DNA of 64,000 bases from Phaeotremella fagi. Taxonomy: Eukaryota; Basidiomycota; Tremellomycetes; Tremellales; Phaeotremellaceae. Within the stretch, counting starts at the first letter, position 1. Every line of letters starts with the position of its first letter. Below, in pieces: positions 21,656-34,555 of this stretch. The notes below the pieces were generated by a model. That model was given only the letters and a program-made list of their open reading frames with translations, was not told the DNA's origin and searched no databases. Made by a program: the position numbers and the translations under genes. Location of the stretch: the NCBI GenBank assembly GCA_001599715.1, contig BCHU01000002.1, positions 62,001 through 126,000 of the forward strand. Direction: 5' to 3'.

Positions 21656-22085
21656 TTTTTGAGGATATCCTACTAACAATTCTTTTCGGTTGTATGCTGT
21701 AGATCACTATGTGTATCCCAGATGAAGGCAATTTATCTCTAGGCTGTACTTCGATGATTTCCAACAACACTAAAATCTGCAAGGAGACAAGCTTTGAAAG
21801 GATGTCTGTGGTCTTCCCTTTCGTTCCTTTTGATCGCAAAAAGTCTTCTAACCTAGCAAGTCTTCATTCGGAAGGCTGACCAGATAACCGATGACAAATT
21901 CGAAGGCGAGGGAAAGACAAATACTGACCCAGCTTACGTTCTGATTGCAATATTCGTTCGTTTGAAGAATTAAAATGAATGATTTGTGTAGCACATGATC
22001 AAATACAATTACAATTTACTTCAAAGTCAAATTGATTGGCTAAGACTATAACGTACAGAAACATAAAATCCCGTGTCCAAGCAAA
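21656..22085. other. Intergenic between tandem paralogues A and B
   Basis: 430 bp holding the promoter of paralogue A and the 3' end of paralogue B. No supported ORF. Confidence 0.45.
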
Positions 22086-22856
22086 TCAAACCAAGTCCTC
22101 CTCTATATATACCCTCCGAACCGCATCATAAAGTTTCCAAGTTCCTCCTCTGGTCATATCATCCTGTACGTTTTTAGCACACTGAACCAAGTGTTTTGTG
22201 GTAGATGTGTCCCAATTATACGGAACACCAGGATCGAAAGTGATATCCAAATTCCCACTCATGTCGTTGACATCTGATCTGAATGTATATCTTGCATGTC
22301 TCATTATAGGAGTTTCGCCGTTTTCTTTTGAACAGTAGACATAGGTTGAATCAATTTCCAGATCTCCTGTATATGGTGGATCATCCTTGAATCTAAATTG
22401 GGAGCCAACATCACCTAATTGTTCTTCCAACCAAAATTCATCATTCTCAGCGGCAATCTCTTCGTTGTCATAGTATTCCTGCCCGTCGAGTTCAAATTCG
22501 CGTACATTCTCCCACGCCTTCTCAAACTTCGATTGGACAGTAGCTATTGGAGGAACATACTTCTCTATGGGTTTATCTATATTCTCGGAGATACGTTTGA
22601 TATATCGAGAAAACGTCTTTGATAGTCTTTTAATAGTGAAGATAGGGTTGATGTGAGAACCATACCCATCAACCATTCTCCAAGGGTGGACAATGACCTT
22701 CATTTGAATTTTCGATAGACACTTTCTGGAGTTTATAGTTTGATAGACTAGGGTTATGTCTGAATCATGATATGGTCGAAAATCATCTGATGACTCGTTT
22801 GTTGCGAAATCGCTATAGTCTGAGACGTGGAGTTGGTATGTTTGTTTGCCAAACAT
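22086..22856 (-). CDS. Unknown protein, tandem paralogue B
   Basis: Single exon of 256 residues with ATG at 22856. The family is not recognised. The C-terminal half aligns with paralogue A (LDITFDPGVPY, then RGGTWKLYD). An acidic stretch rich in Asp/Glu and Tyr lies around residues 115-150. It is divergent from the calcium uniporter gene, with 265 bp between starts. No targeting signal is seen. Confidence 0.7.
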   Translation of the reverse strand: MFGKQTYQLHVSDYSDFATNESSDDFRPYHDSDITLVYQTINSRKCLSKIQMKVIVHPWRMVDGYGSHINPIFTIKRLSKTFSRYIKRISENIDKPIEKYVPPIATVQSKFEKAWENVREFELDGQEYYDNEEIAAENDEFWLEEQLGDVGSQFRFKDDPPYTGDLEIDSTYVYCSKENGETPIMRHARYTFRSDVNDMSGNLDITFDPGVPYNWDTSTTKHLVQCAKNVQDDMTRGGTWKLYDAVRRVYIEEDLV

Positions 22857-23121
22857 TATACTGTATGTGTATGGGGAAGTGTCTAATTATTTTCTTATTG
22901 AAAGCGTTTAGAGAAGGTGTATATAACTGCTGGTTGAACTTCCAAAAGTTCGTTCTGTCTTCTGTTGGAAGACTAGTGAGCTGGAGTTGAAATGGGTAAA
23001 TGTAAGGATGCCACCTCTTATTGTTTCGTGTGTGCCACTGTTTCACTGTGCATGACGTCAACGGTACTACTTCTTAACAACAACATTAACTTATTACTCT
23101 TCTTCTTAACAACATCCACAA

Positions 23122-24933
23122 ATGTCTTTCTTGATAAGATACCCAAACACCAGCAGCCCCCTCCGGAGGTTAATATACCCAAACCTCCAAAAAAGATATC
23201 TCCAACTCTCAATTCCCGACCTAAACAAGGAACAAACCCCATCACCAGTCAAAGGGGCAGCCGATATCTCCCATTCACAATTCATAAGTTCAGCCCAAGC
23301 AAATTCGAATTTCAATCCGAATCAAACCCCAACAGTAGGATCAGAGATTGATGAAACCCTTCAAAACAATCAAGGTAGATTATCACCGACTTCGACACAT
23401 CTATTCAAGCTGATTCTTCCTTTACCTACTAAAAACACTTCTTGGTCAACCTCGAAAAGTAGCGGTGGTGATTTACAACAAACAGCATTCTTGTTACATC
23501 CTTCCCAACCTCTTTCACATCTCTCCAGACTTATCGTGGGGAGTTTACCACTTTCCAAACGTGATGTGAAAATCAATTATCTGGCATTGACAGGACAAGA
23601 AAGTGATTTAGATTCACATTTACGGAATGCCGAGGAGAATAGTTTGAATAACGACAGTACAGATGAGGTTCAAGGTGATGAAGGTGGACCTTTTTTATCG
23701 GAAAGAACGGGTAGTGGGAGATATCAACAAGTCGCTTGGTCTCAGAGTACGGATTTGAGTGATTTCATTAAACAATCGTGTTTGAACGAGCGATTCAAAA
23801 TCATCATTGAACCGGAATCTGAACATGATGATAAACATAAAGATGAAAATAAATTTGAATTGGAGGTTACGATACCGACTTTTGCTAGTCGGACTGTTTA
23901 TTTACGGAAGAGGTTGTTGTCGTTAACGAAAGATTTGGATAGGATGACGAAAGAGAAGAAAAAGTGGGTACCAGAGTAATCTCTCTATTAACGACTTTTA
24001 GGATAGATTACGTTGCACATAAAGGTGCACAGAGATTGGCTGTTGTAGTGCTAGGTGCTGGAGTTGCTTATTGGGGAACAGTAATTCGATGGAGTGAGTA
24101 CGACTGAAAATCCATCACTAATCGAATCAAAGCTTTCTTCACAGATGCCGGGTGAGTTTTGGCTTCATTTTATAACTTTGAACAAAGGCTGACTTTTCCA
24201 GATGGGACGTAATGGAACCAGGTAATTATACCCAATCTCCAAACGATTGAACTGACAAACAAACTTAGTCACCTGGGCAACTGGGTTCGGAGCTTTACTA
24301 GCCAGTGCAGCGTTCTTGGTATATGTATGTCGATCCACTATGACTGAAAATCCTACCTGACACATTTCACAAGCATAATCGCGAAGTCAGCTACAGTTCA
24401 CTACTAGATCTAAGTGTCACCTCTCGTCAGAAGACGTTATACGACAAACATGGGTTGGACATTGAAAAATGGACCGAGATGGGTGAGTATGATCGTCCCG
24501 ATTGCTTGATACATGATACATGTTACTGAATTTGTACAAAAAACCAGTGGCCGAAGCTAAAACCCTGCGCAAAGAGATATCAAGGATAGCGGCAGATTAC
24601 GATTTAGAATGGAAAGGTGAACTTGAGAATCTTAAAGATAAAGAGAAACCCAGGCAGATGGGATGGTCAAATTCGAATTCGATCACGTCGAACCAAACAA
24701 AAGACTCTGTCTCTGAAACCAAAGACGACGACGACGACGAGATCGATATCGACGCGACGATTGATGAAGCTGATGAACTCGCTTCGCAGAGTGAGGAGAA
24801 GAGGGCGAAGGATAAAGCTAGACAGAGGAAAGGGGAGATTGATGATGATGCAAAAGGCAAGGGGAAGGGCAAGGGCAGGGATCAAAGTGTTGAGAAAGGT
24901 GAGAGTAAAGCTGAAGAGTTGGTTGAGAGGTAG
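23122..24933 (+). CDS. Mitochondrial calcium uniporter pore subunit
   Basis: Seven exons: 23122-23963, 24002-24093, 24133-24151, 24202-24221, 24269-24324, 24374-24482, 24548-24933; 507 residues. MCU forms the inner-membrane Ca2+ channel. A basic N-terminus (SFLIRYPNTSSPLRRL) looks like a mitochondrial presequence. The matrix domain and a coiled coil (LTKDLDRMTKEKKK) lead to TM1 (about 290-311). The pore loop is W-D-V-M-E-P at 319-324, and TM2 (about 325-345) ends with YHNREVSYSS. The acidic ring residues D320 and E323 are kept; valine replaces the isoleucine of DIME. A second helical region (EAKTLRKEISRI) follows, then a low-complexity acidic/lysine tail with an Asp run. The pore region is built from two microexons of 19 and 20 nt. 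The tail is converging on RVB1. Confidence 0.93.
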
Positions 24934-25077
24934 TACTGGTTGTGATTATACCCTGCATTATCTATATTTTATAGACAAATACTCTATATTTTATCTCCTA
25001 GTTAACAAAGATACCTTGATCTACATGCATATAAATTCATCACTGAAACGAATGTTTTCACCATACAACCCAACCCC

Positions 25078-26738
<1,661 letters not shown>

Positions 26739-27078
26739 TGTTGGATGGATGGTGGATGTTGAAGGTTGGATTGAAGATTGATAAATGGTTACTGTATGGT
26801 GGAGATATTATTTTTAAAATATTTAATTTCATTTTATCCCATCCAATAAACCTCACATCTCAACATCTCAAAAGTTGAATCTTCAACAACCAACTATTCC
26901 AGAAAGGATCAATAAACACGGAAGAAGAGAAAGCCACAGGGATAGGAGAGTTATAGAACCAAGGGAACTGTAAAAAGTCATCCAGAACAGACCGATAACC
27001 ACCGGAAAACGCAAAATCAAAAACCCAAACCAAAACCAAAATTCACCTTTCCGAGTCAAACCATCCATCCAAACCACC
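26739..27078. promoter_or_regulatory. Divergent promoter, RVB1 / MRPL34
   Basis: 340 bp between opposite starts of two housekeeping genes. A/T-rich near RVB1 (ATTATTTTTAAAATATTTAA at about 26807) and A/C-rich before the bL34 ATG. No further site is claimed. Confidence 0.5.
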
Positions 27079-27438
27079 ATGCCTCGTCTAAATAGACTAT
27101 CGAGTCTATTCACCGCCCTAACCCTAAAACGAACTTCCCCTCTCCAACTACAACATACCCTCCCTCTCCTCAACCCAACACCCCGAGTCTTAACTCGAAT
27201 GATCCAATCATCCACATTCCCCCAATCCAGACCTACCCTCCTCCAATCGAAATTATCATCACCCTTCCTCCCAACTTCAACCCAAATCAGAACCGTCACT
27301 TACGGGATGGAATATCAACCTTCGCAACGTAAACGAAAGAGGAAACATGGGTTTTTGAGTCGGAGTAAAGGTGGTAAAGCTGGACGTAAGATTTTGAGAG
27401 TTAGACGAGCGAAGGGTAGACGGTTTTTGAGTCATTAG
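27079..27438 (+). CDS. MRPL34: Mitochondrial large-subunit ribosomal protein bL34m
   Basis: Single exon of 119 residues. The last 45 residues are bL34: [17 protein letters not shown], then a GRKIL core and [11 protein letters not shown] end. Before it are about 75 residues rich in Arg, Ser, Thr and Leu with few acids, fitting a mitochondrial presequence and extension. bL34 is a small basic protein of the mitoribosome large subunit that binds 23S-type rRNA. Confidence 0.95.
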   Translation: MPRLNRLSSLFTALTLKRTSPLQLQHTLPLLNPTPRVLTRMIQSSTFPQSRPTLLQSKLSSPFLPTSTQIRTVTYGMEYQPSQRKRKRKHGFLSRSKGGKAGRKILRVRRAKGRRFLSH

Positions 27439-27690
27439 TTTGGGGTTTGTTTTATGAAGTGAAGAGCAATGATGATTGGAAGGTAGATTCATGGGGATGG
27501 AGTTTAAGTTGGTTTTGATCGGAGATGGTGTTAGTTGGACTCGACTCATATGCATACATTCATATCTACACGAATCAGCAAGAATACCCAATACCATCTA
27601 TCTACAAGAACGAACACAAGAAATCACAAGAATATATGCTACAAACCAAAAAGTCCACTGGACCAACCCGCAGCCCAAGATGCATTCCAT

Positions 27691-30010
27691 CTACCTCTGA
27701 GCATCCCATCCACCTCTTCGACCCCCGTCAACCCCCTTGAGTGGGGGCAACCAACCCCTCTGTTCCCCACCTACAACTCGTAGATGTTCAGGTGGACTGC
27801 CTAACAGTTTATCAATCAGATAAGGGAGTTTAGCGTTTGAAGACGCTAGACGGAGATTGTGGACGTAGATTGAGAGTTGGAGATGCAGTTGTGGGTAGTA
27901 TGTCGTTGATGCTTTTCGTAGGGTCTGGTGATTGCTTAGTGGACTGAGATTATGAAGTTGACTTACGACTAATATCCTATCCATACCTGAACTCAGTAGG
28001 TCGTTATGGAGTTGACGAGCTTTGTTGAGATCTTCACTGGCGACAAGTTTGACATAGGCGTTAAGAAGTTTAAAATGCGTAGTCTAACCCGGTGTCAGCT
28101 TTGGCATCGTGTCAAGAGGATGGTGAAGCTTACCACATAATTCATAGCTTCATATTCTACACCACCAGTAGCTCCACCAGGAGCGACAGGTTTCTCAACA
28201 AGAGATTGATCGACCTCGTCAAGTGCCCAAAGCAGATTTGATCCATGACACATGATCCTATCATAGATGAAATCAGCAGAGATACAATTTTAACAGAATT
28301 ACAAATACATACCAGAAATAGTCTCTACAGATATCTCCAAGTTCCCCGACCCAAGCTTTGAATACCCGAGGTCGATGAGCTTGAGTGATGAAATCATGAT
28401 GATCTTTCGTCGGATCAGGTGTATCAGGTATAAGCAGATCTCTCATCATTACAGAAAGTGGAATTGGCGGTTTTGAATCGAATCTAACTGAATTAGGTCG
28501 GGGNTGGGGNTGAACTTTTGTATTTGAACCAGAATTCAATGCTTCTGTTTGTCCGGTATTAGGGAAGAGATCAAATAGCAACAACCAAAGTTCAATGATT
28601 ATTTGTCTGGTTTGTAAATCTCCTGGTTTTTTCTCTGAGAACAGTAGTTTTGATAAAGCAGGGAAAGGATTTGGGAAATGTGATTTTAAAGCGTTCTTCC
28701 CAACCTACATAAGTATTTGTCAGTACCCCACTCAAACCAATCACCACACGACCCACCTCAGAAGTCGACAAAGCCTTGATACAACGTAACAACTCAAACA
28801 ACATCTGATCATCATGTTGTTCCTCTCTCCATTCAACATCCAACAAATCCTGAAGTCTAGCCAGAACACAAGTATATCCACCAACTTGTATAAACTCCTC
28901 AACCCAGAAAGTCGATTCATGCCTTAGCAGCATTCTCAATTTTTTACATTTCCCAACCTCCATCGCTAAATCTGTCCCTTTATAACTTTTCAACCAGTTG
29001 ACATAGAGTTGTGGTGATTCTGTCATTGAGATCCCTAATCCTTTCGCAGTGGTGCTACTTTTCCCAACTGTCTGTGAACCACTGAATATACTTAGGGATA
29101 ATGGTCGGGAAGTGGATTGTCTACCTGTAGTTCTGTTTATATCCATTGATTGACCTCGTTTAGGTGTTGGTGGTCCCATGATATGTGAGGATGATTGAAG
29201 TGGTGAAGCGACAATGACGAAATTATCTCCATTGACTTTATACGTCTTTCCTACTTCTGGTGTAGAGCTTGATTCGCTGGTTCCACCGATGGAAGAGGAT
29301 GATTTGTGCTTGCGCAGTAAAGGGGTTGATAGCCTCTTCTTGATCTTTTGTTCCTTTTGATTGGTCGTTGGAGTTGGTAAACCTAAAGAATTGAGAATAA
29401 CAGGATTGGAAGACTTGGACGAATTCAACATTGTAGTTTTGACGGAATCCGAGACTGATTCGAATTTTAATCTAACAGATTCGGAGAGTTGAAGTGAATC
29501 CTAAGCATAAGATCGTTAACAAATGAAAACCTTTAACAACAAATGACATACCAACAAATGTTCGAATTGAATATCGAGTGGATCCCTAACCTGAATTTCA
29601 GGTTGATCAACAAAAACATCTTTAGGGGTTTTCAATCGATCGTCCCAGCCTAGATTAGCTGATGGTAACCTAGGTGAGAACTGGTTACTGTTATTGTTGA
29701 TGTTGACACGAGTTGATTCGTTCATGGGATTAGGACTTGGGTTGAAGGATGATTTTGATGATCTAGATGAATGAGAGGATCTTTCGTTGGGATAGACTGT
29801 TTTGGGTGAGGGTGGTGGAAGTGACATGTGGGGTTTAGGTTGTGGTCGATGTTGAGGTTGAGGTTGGATGAATTCGGTAGGTTTGTTTTGGTAAGTAATG
29901 TTGGAGTATGAAAACTTTTGTGACTGCGGAGGTGGTCTACCTCCTGAAGGTTTTCTTTGAGCTGGGGGGTGAGGATGGGGGTGGTGTTGTTCTAGAGGAT
30001 GTTGCTGCAT
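27691..30010 (-). CDS. Formin-like GBD/FH3-domain protein lacking FH1/FH2
   Basis: Six exons: 30010-29552, 29500-28757, 28704-28313, 28257-28134, 28083-27967, 27924-27691; about 689 residues from the first in-frame ATG (the frame is open to about 30073 with only a TTG). The N-terminal 170 residues are Gln/His/Pro/Ser-rich and disordered. The middle matches the Rho-GTPase-binding and armadillo-like FH3 region of diaphanous-type formins (YVNWLKSYKGTDL, LLRHESTFWVEEFIQVGGY, LLRCIKALSTSEVG). It stops about 90 residues after AMNYV, with no FH1 proline runs or FH2 actin-assembly domain. A Rho-effector or regulator role at the cortex is inferred. Two N bases (28504, 28510) leave two residues undefined in exon 3. 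Confidence 0.82.
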
Positions 30011-30266
30011 GTTGCTGTTGTTGTTGCTGTTATGAGAATAAGATCTTGAACGTAAAACTGACTTTCTCTTCAACGTTGAACGACTATCTACCTCCTAAGA
30101 TGGCTGTTGGTTTCATTTGCCACGTGGGGAAAACAGTCGCGACTTTGGGTAAAGTGCCACAGTATGATTGTATGTCCACCTCGGAGATATAACACCGATA
30201 ACGCCGTGATAGCTTTAATTATGTCTTCTATCGTCTCTCCTACTCCTCCTCCTACTCTCACCCAAA
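30011..30266. promoter_or_regulatory. Divergent promoter, GBD/FH3 gene / SF3A1
   Basis: 256 bp between the two opposite start codons. The plus side has a C/T-rich 5' UTR just before the SF3A1 ATG. Confidence 0.5.
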
Positions 30267-32695
30267 ATGACTTCCTTATCACTACCAAAACCAGTCAACA
30301 CCTACGCTGGTGAGGATGAGTTGAGACCCAAATCGTCTCTATCCAATGGTAACGGAAACGGGAATGGTAACGGTCATGTCAACGGTCACGACGAAGCAGA
30401 AGAGGATGACCAAGAGTATAGACCTCCAAAAGCTAGTGATAAATATAGAATCGGAATGATCTTCCCACCTAGGGAAATAAGAGGTATGTTTCAGTGAGCT
30501 ACTCAAACTAACTCCGTAGGAATTATCGATAAAACAGCTGGACATATTTCGAAATCACCAAGTCCACTTGCGTTGGAAGAGAAAATTCGTGAACATCAAA
30601 AGACAGATCCTAAATTTTCATTTTTGAACGATGCCGATCCGTATCATCAATACTATCGATACATGTTAATAAAGATTGAGGAAGACGCTGAAGACGCTGC
30701 TAAAGGGATTTTACCCGCAACAGCGACATCGACGTCGACTTCCAAAATTCCAACTCCGGCGGTTGCAGAAATCACCTATGAACCCAAACAATTCGAATTC
30801 AAAGTTGATCTTCCAGGTGTTACAGCTATGGACCTTGATGTACTTCGATTAACGGCTTTGTTTCATGCACGTAGAGGACGATCTTTTCTTTCATCACTTT
30901 CAGTCAGGGAAGGTAGAAATTATCAATTCGATTTCTTGAGACCGACACACAGTCTTTATGGATATTACAACAGGATGGTCGAATCGTATATCAAAGTTAT
31001 GCATCCACCCGAAGGATTGGTCAGTGAATTAATCAAAGAAGCTAGTGATCCCGAACAGAAATGGAAAACTTTGAAGGAAGCTCGTGAAAGATCTGAATGG
31101 GAGCGTGGAAGACGTAGGAAGGAGGATGAGAAGGCTAAAGAAAAAGATGAAGAGGCTGAAGCGTTTGCTGAAATCGATTGGCAAGATTTCGTCACTGTTG
31201 AAACTATCGAGTTCACACAGACAGATATGGAATTGGCGTTACCACCACCTAGATCGGTTGAACAGTTCAAAACAATGTCGATGGGTGAACGAAGAATGGC
31301 TGCTATGGTTATGGAGGAACCGATACAAGGTGGATCTAGTACTTTCAACGGTGGTAACGTTCCAGTTGAGGAGATGGATATCGAAGAGGAAGATGAAGAA
31401 GAGGAAGAGGTTAGATTACAAAGGATCAAAATGGAACAAGATCAAGCTAGGGCTAGGGAAATTCAACGTACAGCGATGGAATCCAGAGGTATCAAGATCA
31501 AGAAGGATTACGTTTCAAAGGGTATCACCAAAACTGGTCCTGTCCAAACTGCGAAATGTCCTTATTGTGATCAATCGATTCCTGAAAACGAACTTTCTGA
31601 ACATATGAGAATTGAATTGTTGGATCCAAAATGGAAACAACAGAAGAGAGATTTGGAGACGAGGAGAGCTCAAGCGCAGCAAATGCAGCAGGGTAAGTGA
31701 AGTTTACGTTTCGGTGTAAGAAGTCGCTAACACCACTACTAGGATCCGATATTTCTGCCTCACTGCGAAATCTAGCTGCTCAAAGAACCGATATCTTCGG
31801 CGACGAAACCGACGAAGCGTTAAAGAAGAGGAGGGACGCCGAAGCCGAAGCGAAACGAAGAGAAAGAGAAACGATAGTTTGGGATGGACACACTTCGTCG
31901 AAAACCTCAACCGAATCGAATTACCAATCGAGATTCAATCTGGACGATCAAATTTCGAAAATGCATTCCAGACTTGGTGTAACGAATACACCATCGGGTT
32001 CAACTGCCGGACCCCAAGTTCCAGGATCTACACCGGTGATCTCTACCCCTGCTATATCTTTGAACACGGGATCAACGAGAACAGCGATGGATTTACCCGG
32101 TGTCATATCTGCTGAACCTACTGGACCGACTCAATATATTTCAGCTCCTTATGAACCTATACCCTCGGCTCCTAGTGCACCGAGTATCCATCCTTCGAGA
32201 TTGGCAGCGATGGGTGGAAGTGTTGGTGCGGGTAGTTTATCACCTCAAACCAGACCTAGAGAGGAGGAAGAAATGGAAGCGCCAGCACCGGTATTCAAAC
32301 GACCGAAAGTTGAGAAACTAGCGTTCGGTTTGTACTCGGTAAGTAACAAATATCTATCCATCTCAACGCAAAACTAATGAAACCTAAATTTTCATTAGGA
32401 AATCGATTGGATGTCCCTCCACCCAGACCCCATCTCCCTCCAAATCCAACTCCCAATCATAGAAGATAAACCCGAATGGAAATTGAACGGTTCAATAATC
32501 GTAGTCAACGATTTACCTGTTAACACCATGTTCTCGACTTTACGTGAACGAATCAAGAGAACTGTCGATGCTGATCTTCCGGTTTCGAGGATTCGTTTGG
32601 ATTACGGTGAAAAGATTATGAGTAATTCGGCAACTTTGGCTAGTGTTAATTTGGATGAGGGGGATTTGTTGGTCATGAGCGTTAGGAAGAAGTGA
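30267..32695 (+). CDS. PRP21: Splicing factor 3A subunit 1 (U2 snRNP; SF3A1/Prp21)
   Basis: Four exons, 30267-30483, 30520-31692, 31743-32338 and 32399-32695, give 760 residues. SF3A1 is a U2 snRNP protein needed for prespliceosome assembly. SURP1 starts at IGMIFPPREIRGIIDKTA (about 60) with FLNDADPYHQYYRYML. SURP2 is at about 175-230 (FEFKVDLPGVTAMDLDVLRL, then FDFLRP.HSLYGYYNRMV). A charged middle region contains CPYCDQSIP, and the end is a ubiquitin-like domain (about 665-760) as in metazoan SF3A1, unlike the short S. cerevisiae Prp21. A glycine/asparagine repeat (NGNGNG) lies near residue 28. Confidence 0.95.
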
Positions 32696-33080
32696 GGCGT
32701 TTGGGGTGTATTATGTATTATAAGATTAGTTAAACGTAAAGAGATGACATTTGTGTTATCTATCCAATCACCATAAGTCGATTAGTGTATTGCGGTGGAC
32801 GAAAGTCGATACCTATAAAACAGAGATTCTTCAAATTCGTGGAAGATACCGTATTGCAATCAGCTCGATTCTTAAAATTTGATAAGAGGAGTTACTATAT
32901 TTTCGAGAAGCAGTTTTGACCGTCCCGAAAGAGAAGACAAAGACGAAATGAGTGGATACTAGTTGACTTCGATTCTCAATCCTTTCATCGAAGTGATTCA
33001 ACCTCTATCATCTTCATTTTCTTTTACTACTTCTCTCCCTTCCAAACAATCAACAACTATTTCAAAGAGGTTTAGCAAAA
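32696..33080. other. Intergenic
   Basis: 385 bp with the SF3A1 3' region and the promoter of the F-box-like gene. A C/T-rich tract lies just before the downstream ATG. No gene seen. Confidence 0.45.
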
Positions 33081-34292
33081 ATGAATGAAACCATTGCAAA
33101 CAATAATCGTTCTCACTCGATATTATTCAGTATCCCAACAGAAATAGGTGAAATGATTTGTGATTACCTCCAACCGACTTTTACAACTGTCCCCCTCGAC
33201 TGGAAACAAGTTTGTCAAAAAGATCTTGCTGCTTTGACAGTAGTTCACTCTGTAAGTAGAATATCAACACTAGGCTGTGCAATAGAAAGACTACTTTGAT
33301 AACCTTGTTCATTCTAGATACCTCACAACTGGGCAAGTCGGAAATTATATCAAAAAGTCAACATAACCGATATCAAACAGTTCATATTTGGGAAACCTTA
33401 CCCAAATTCTCAAGAATTCAAGCTATCAACGAGAAAGTTAGATTTATTAAACCAAGTCAAACAGATGAATCTTTTTAATCCGTCCATCAAGTCAACTTTG
33501 GATAAACCGTACTACAAGGAAGACCTTGATCCTATGTATTTCAACGAAGAAAGGATGTTTGAGGGATGGTGTCAAGATTTGTCCAAGTATAGATTTTTAG
33601 AACGTCTTGAGAGTATCTCGATCTATGGTATACCTCAATGGGAGAGAGCGTTCAGAAGACACAGAAACTTCTACGGATTACCTGAAGAATTACAGGTTAC
33701 TCACACTGAACCACAGACACATCAAGAGCTTGATAAAGTTTCCTTTGAATCAAAACGGAGTTTGAATCTCAAGAATATCTGTTTCAACGCTCTCAGAGAT
33801 TTCCCTTTGGAATCTTTCATCAACAGCGCTACATACTCCTACTCAGTTCTTAATAACCGAAACTCAAACAGAACAATAACACATCATTGGCAACAAAATA
33901 CTATATTGTTTAATGCTTCAAGTACACTGAGCATAGTTCCAGGCTATAAGAACAGATACATAATCCAACCAGAAACATCCTTAACGCGTCAAACAAATTT
34001 TTTAAATGACGAAATCCAAAAAACGTTCAAAGAATTACCAACATTGATGGATCAACTCGTACGTCGTGAAATGAAGACCGACGATCCAGTCAAGTTCGAG
34101 AAAATGGTCAAGCAGATGTCATCGGATACGTCTTTAGTTTATTGCGTTGATGAGTCCATCCAATATGGTATACATAGCTTTGAAGGTTTGGTTCGTGGAT
34201 ATTCACTGTTGATTGAGGAGAGATATCGACCATCTATTGGATTTGAGAATTGGTCTGAAGATGTGGAATGTACTGTTTGTCACGGAGGGTGA
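33081..34292 (+). CDS. F-box-like protein
   Basis: Two exons, 33081-33251 and 33318-34292, give 381 residues. The N-terminus reads as an F-box-like helix set: S-I-P-T-E-I-G-E-M-I-C-D-Y-L, then LAALTVVHSIPHNWASRKLY, resembling many basidiomycete F-box proteins that bind Skp1. No leucine-rich or WD repeats follow; the remaining 300 residues are not recognised. A cysteine pair (CTVC) sits at the extreme C-terminus. A role as a ubiquitin-ligase substrate adaptor is inferred from the N-terminus only. Confidence 0.65.
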
Positions 34293-34423
34293 GGAAGGGG
34301 TAGGAGGTGTAGATAAATGATATTTATAGGTTTATGATGATTGGCCAATCTTTACAGTTGAACTAACATTCACAAAGGACCTACCTGCCTTTGAACGATC
34401 GACCATCAGATGGATGACGTAAT

Positions 34424-34431
34424 TGACGTCA
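34424..34431. promoter_or_regulatory. CRE/ATF site (TGACGTCA)
   Basis: A perfect TGACGTCA octamer, preceded by a half site TGACGT at 34415-34420 so that the 19 bases from 34414 hold two ACGT cores. It lies 125 bp upstream of the DUF3292-like gene's ATG. It is the consensus for ATF/CREB bZIP factors. Confidence 0.6.
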
Positions 34432-34555
34432 TGGATATTTAAGGCACGTCTAGACATAAATTTGAATTCCAATACCAACCTAGAGCGTGAGATAAAAGTG
34501 GTGCGGTGCTCTTAGATTCTACAAGACAACTATCATCTCATTCAACACCAACATT

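Noticed and set aside
24597..24885. Minus-strand frames antisense to the uniporter tail, rich in Ser and Val.
   Set aside because: These are shadows of the low-complexity Asp/Glu/Lys-coding region of the uniporter gene.
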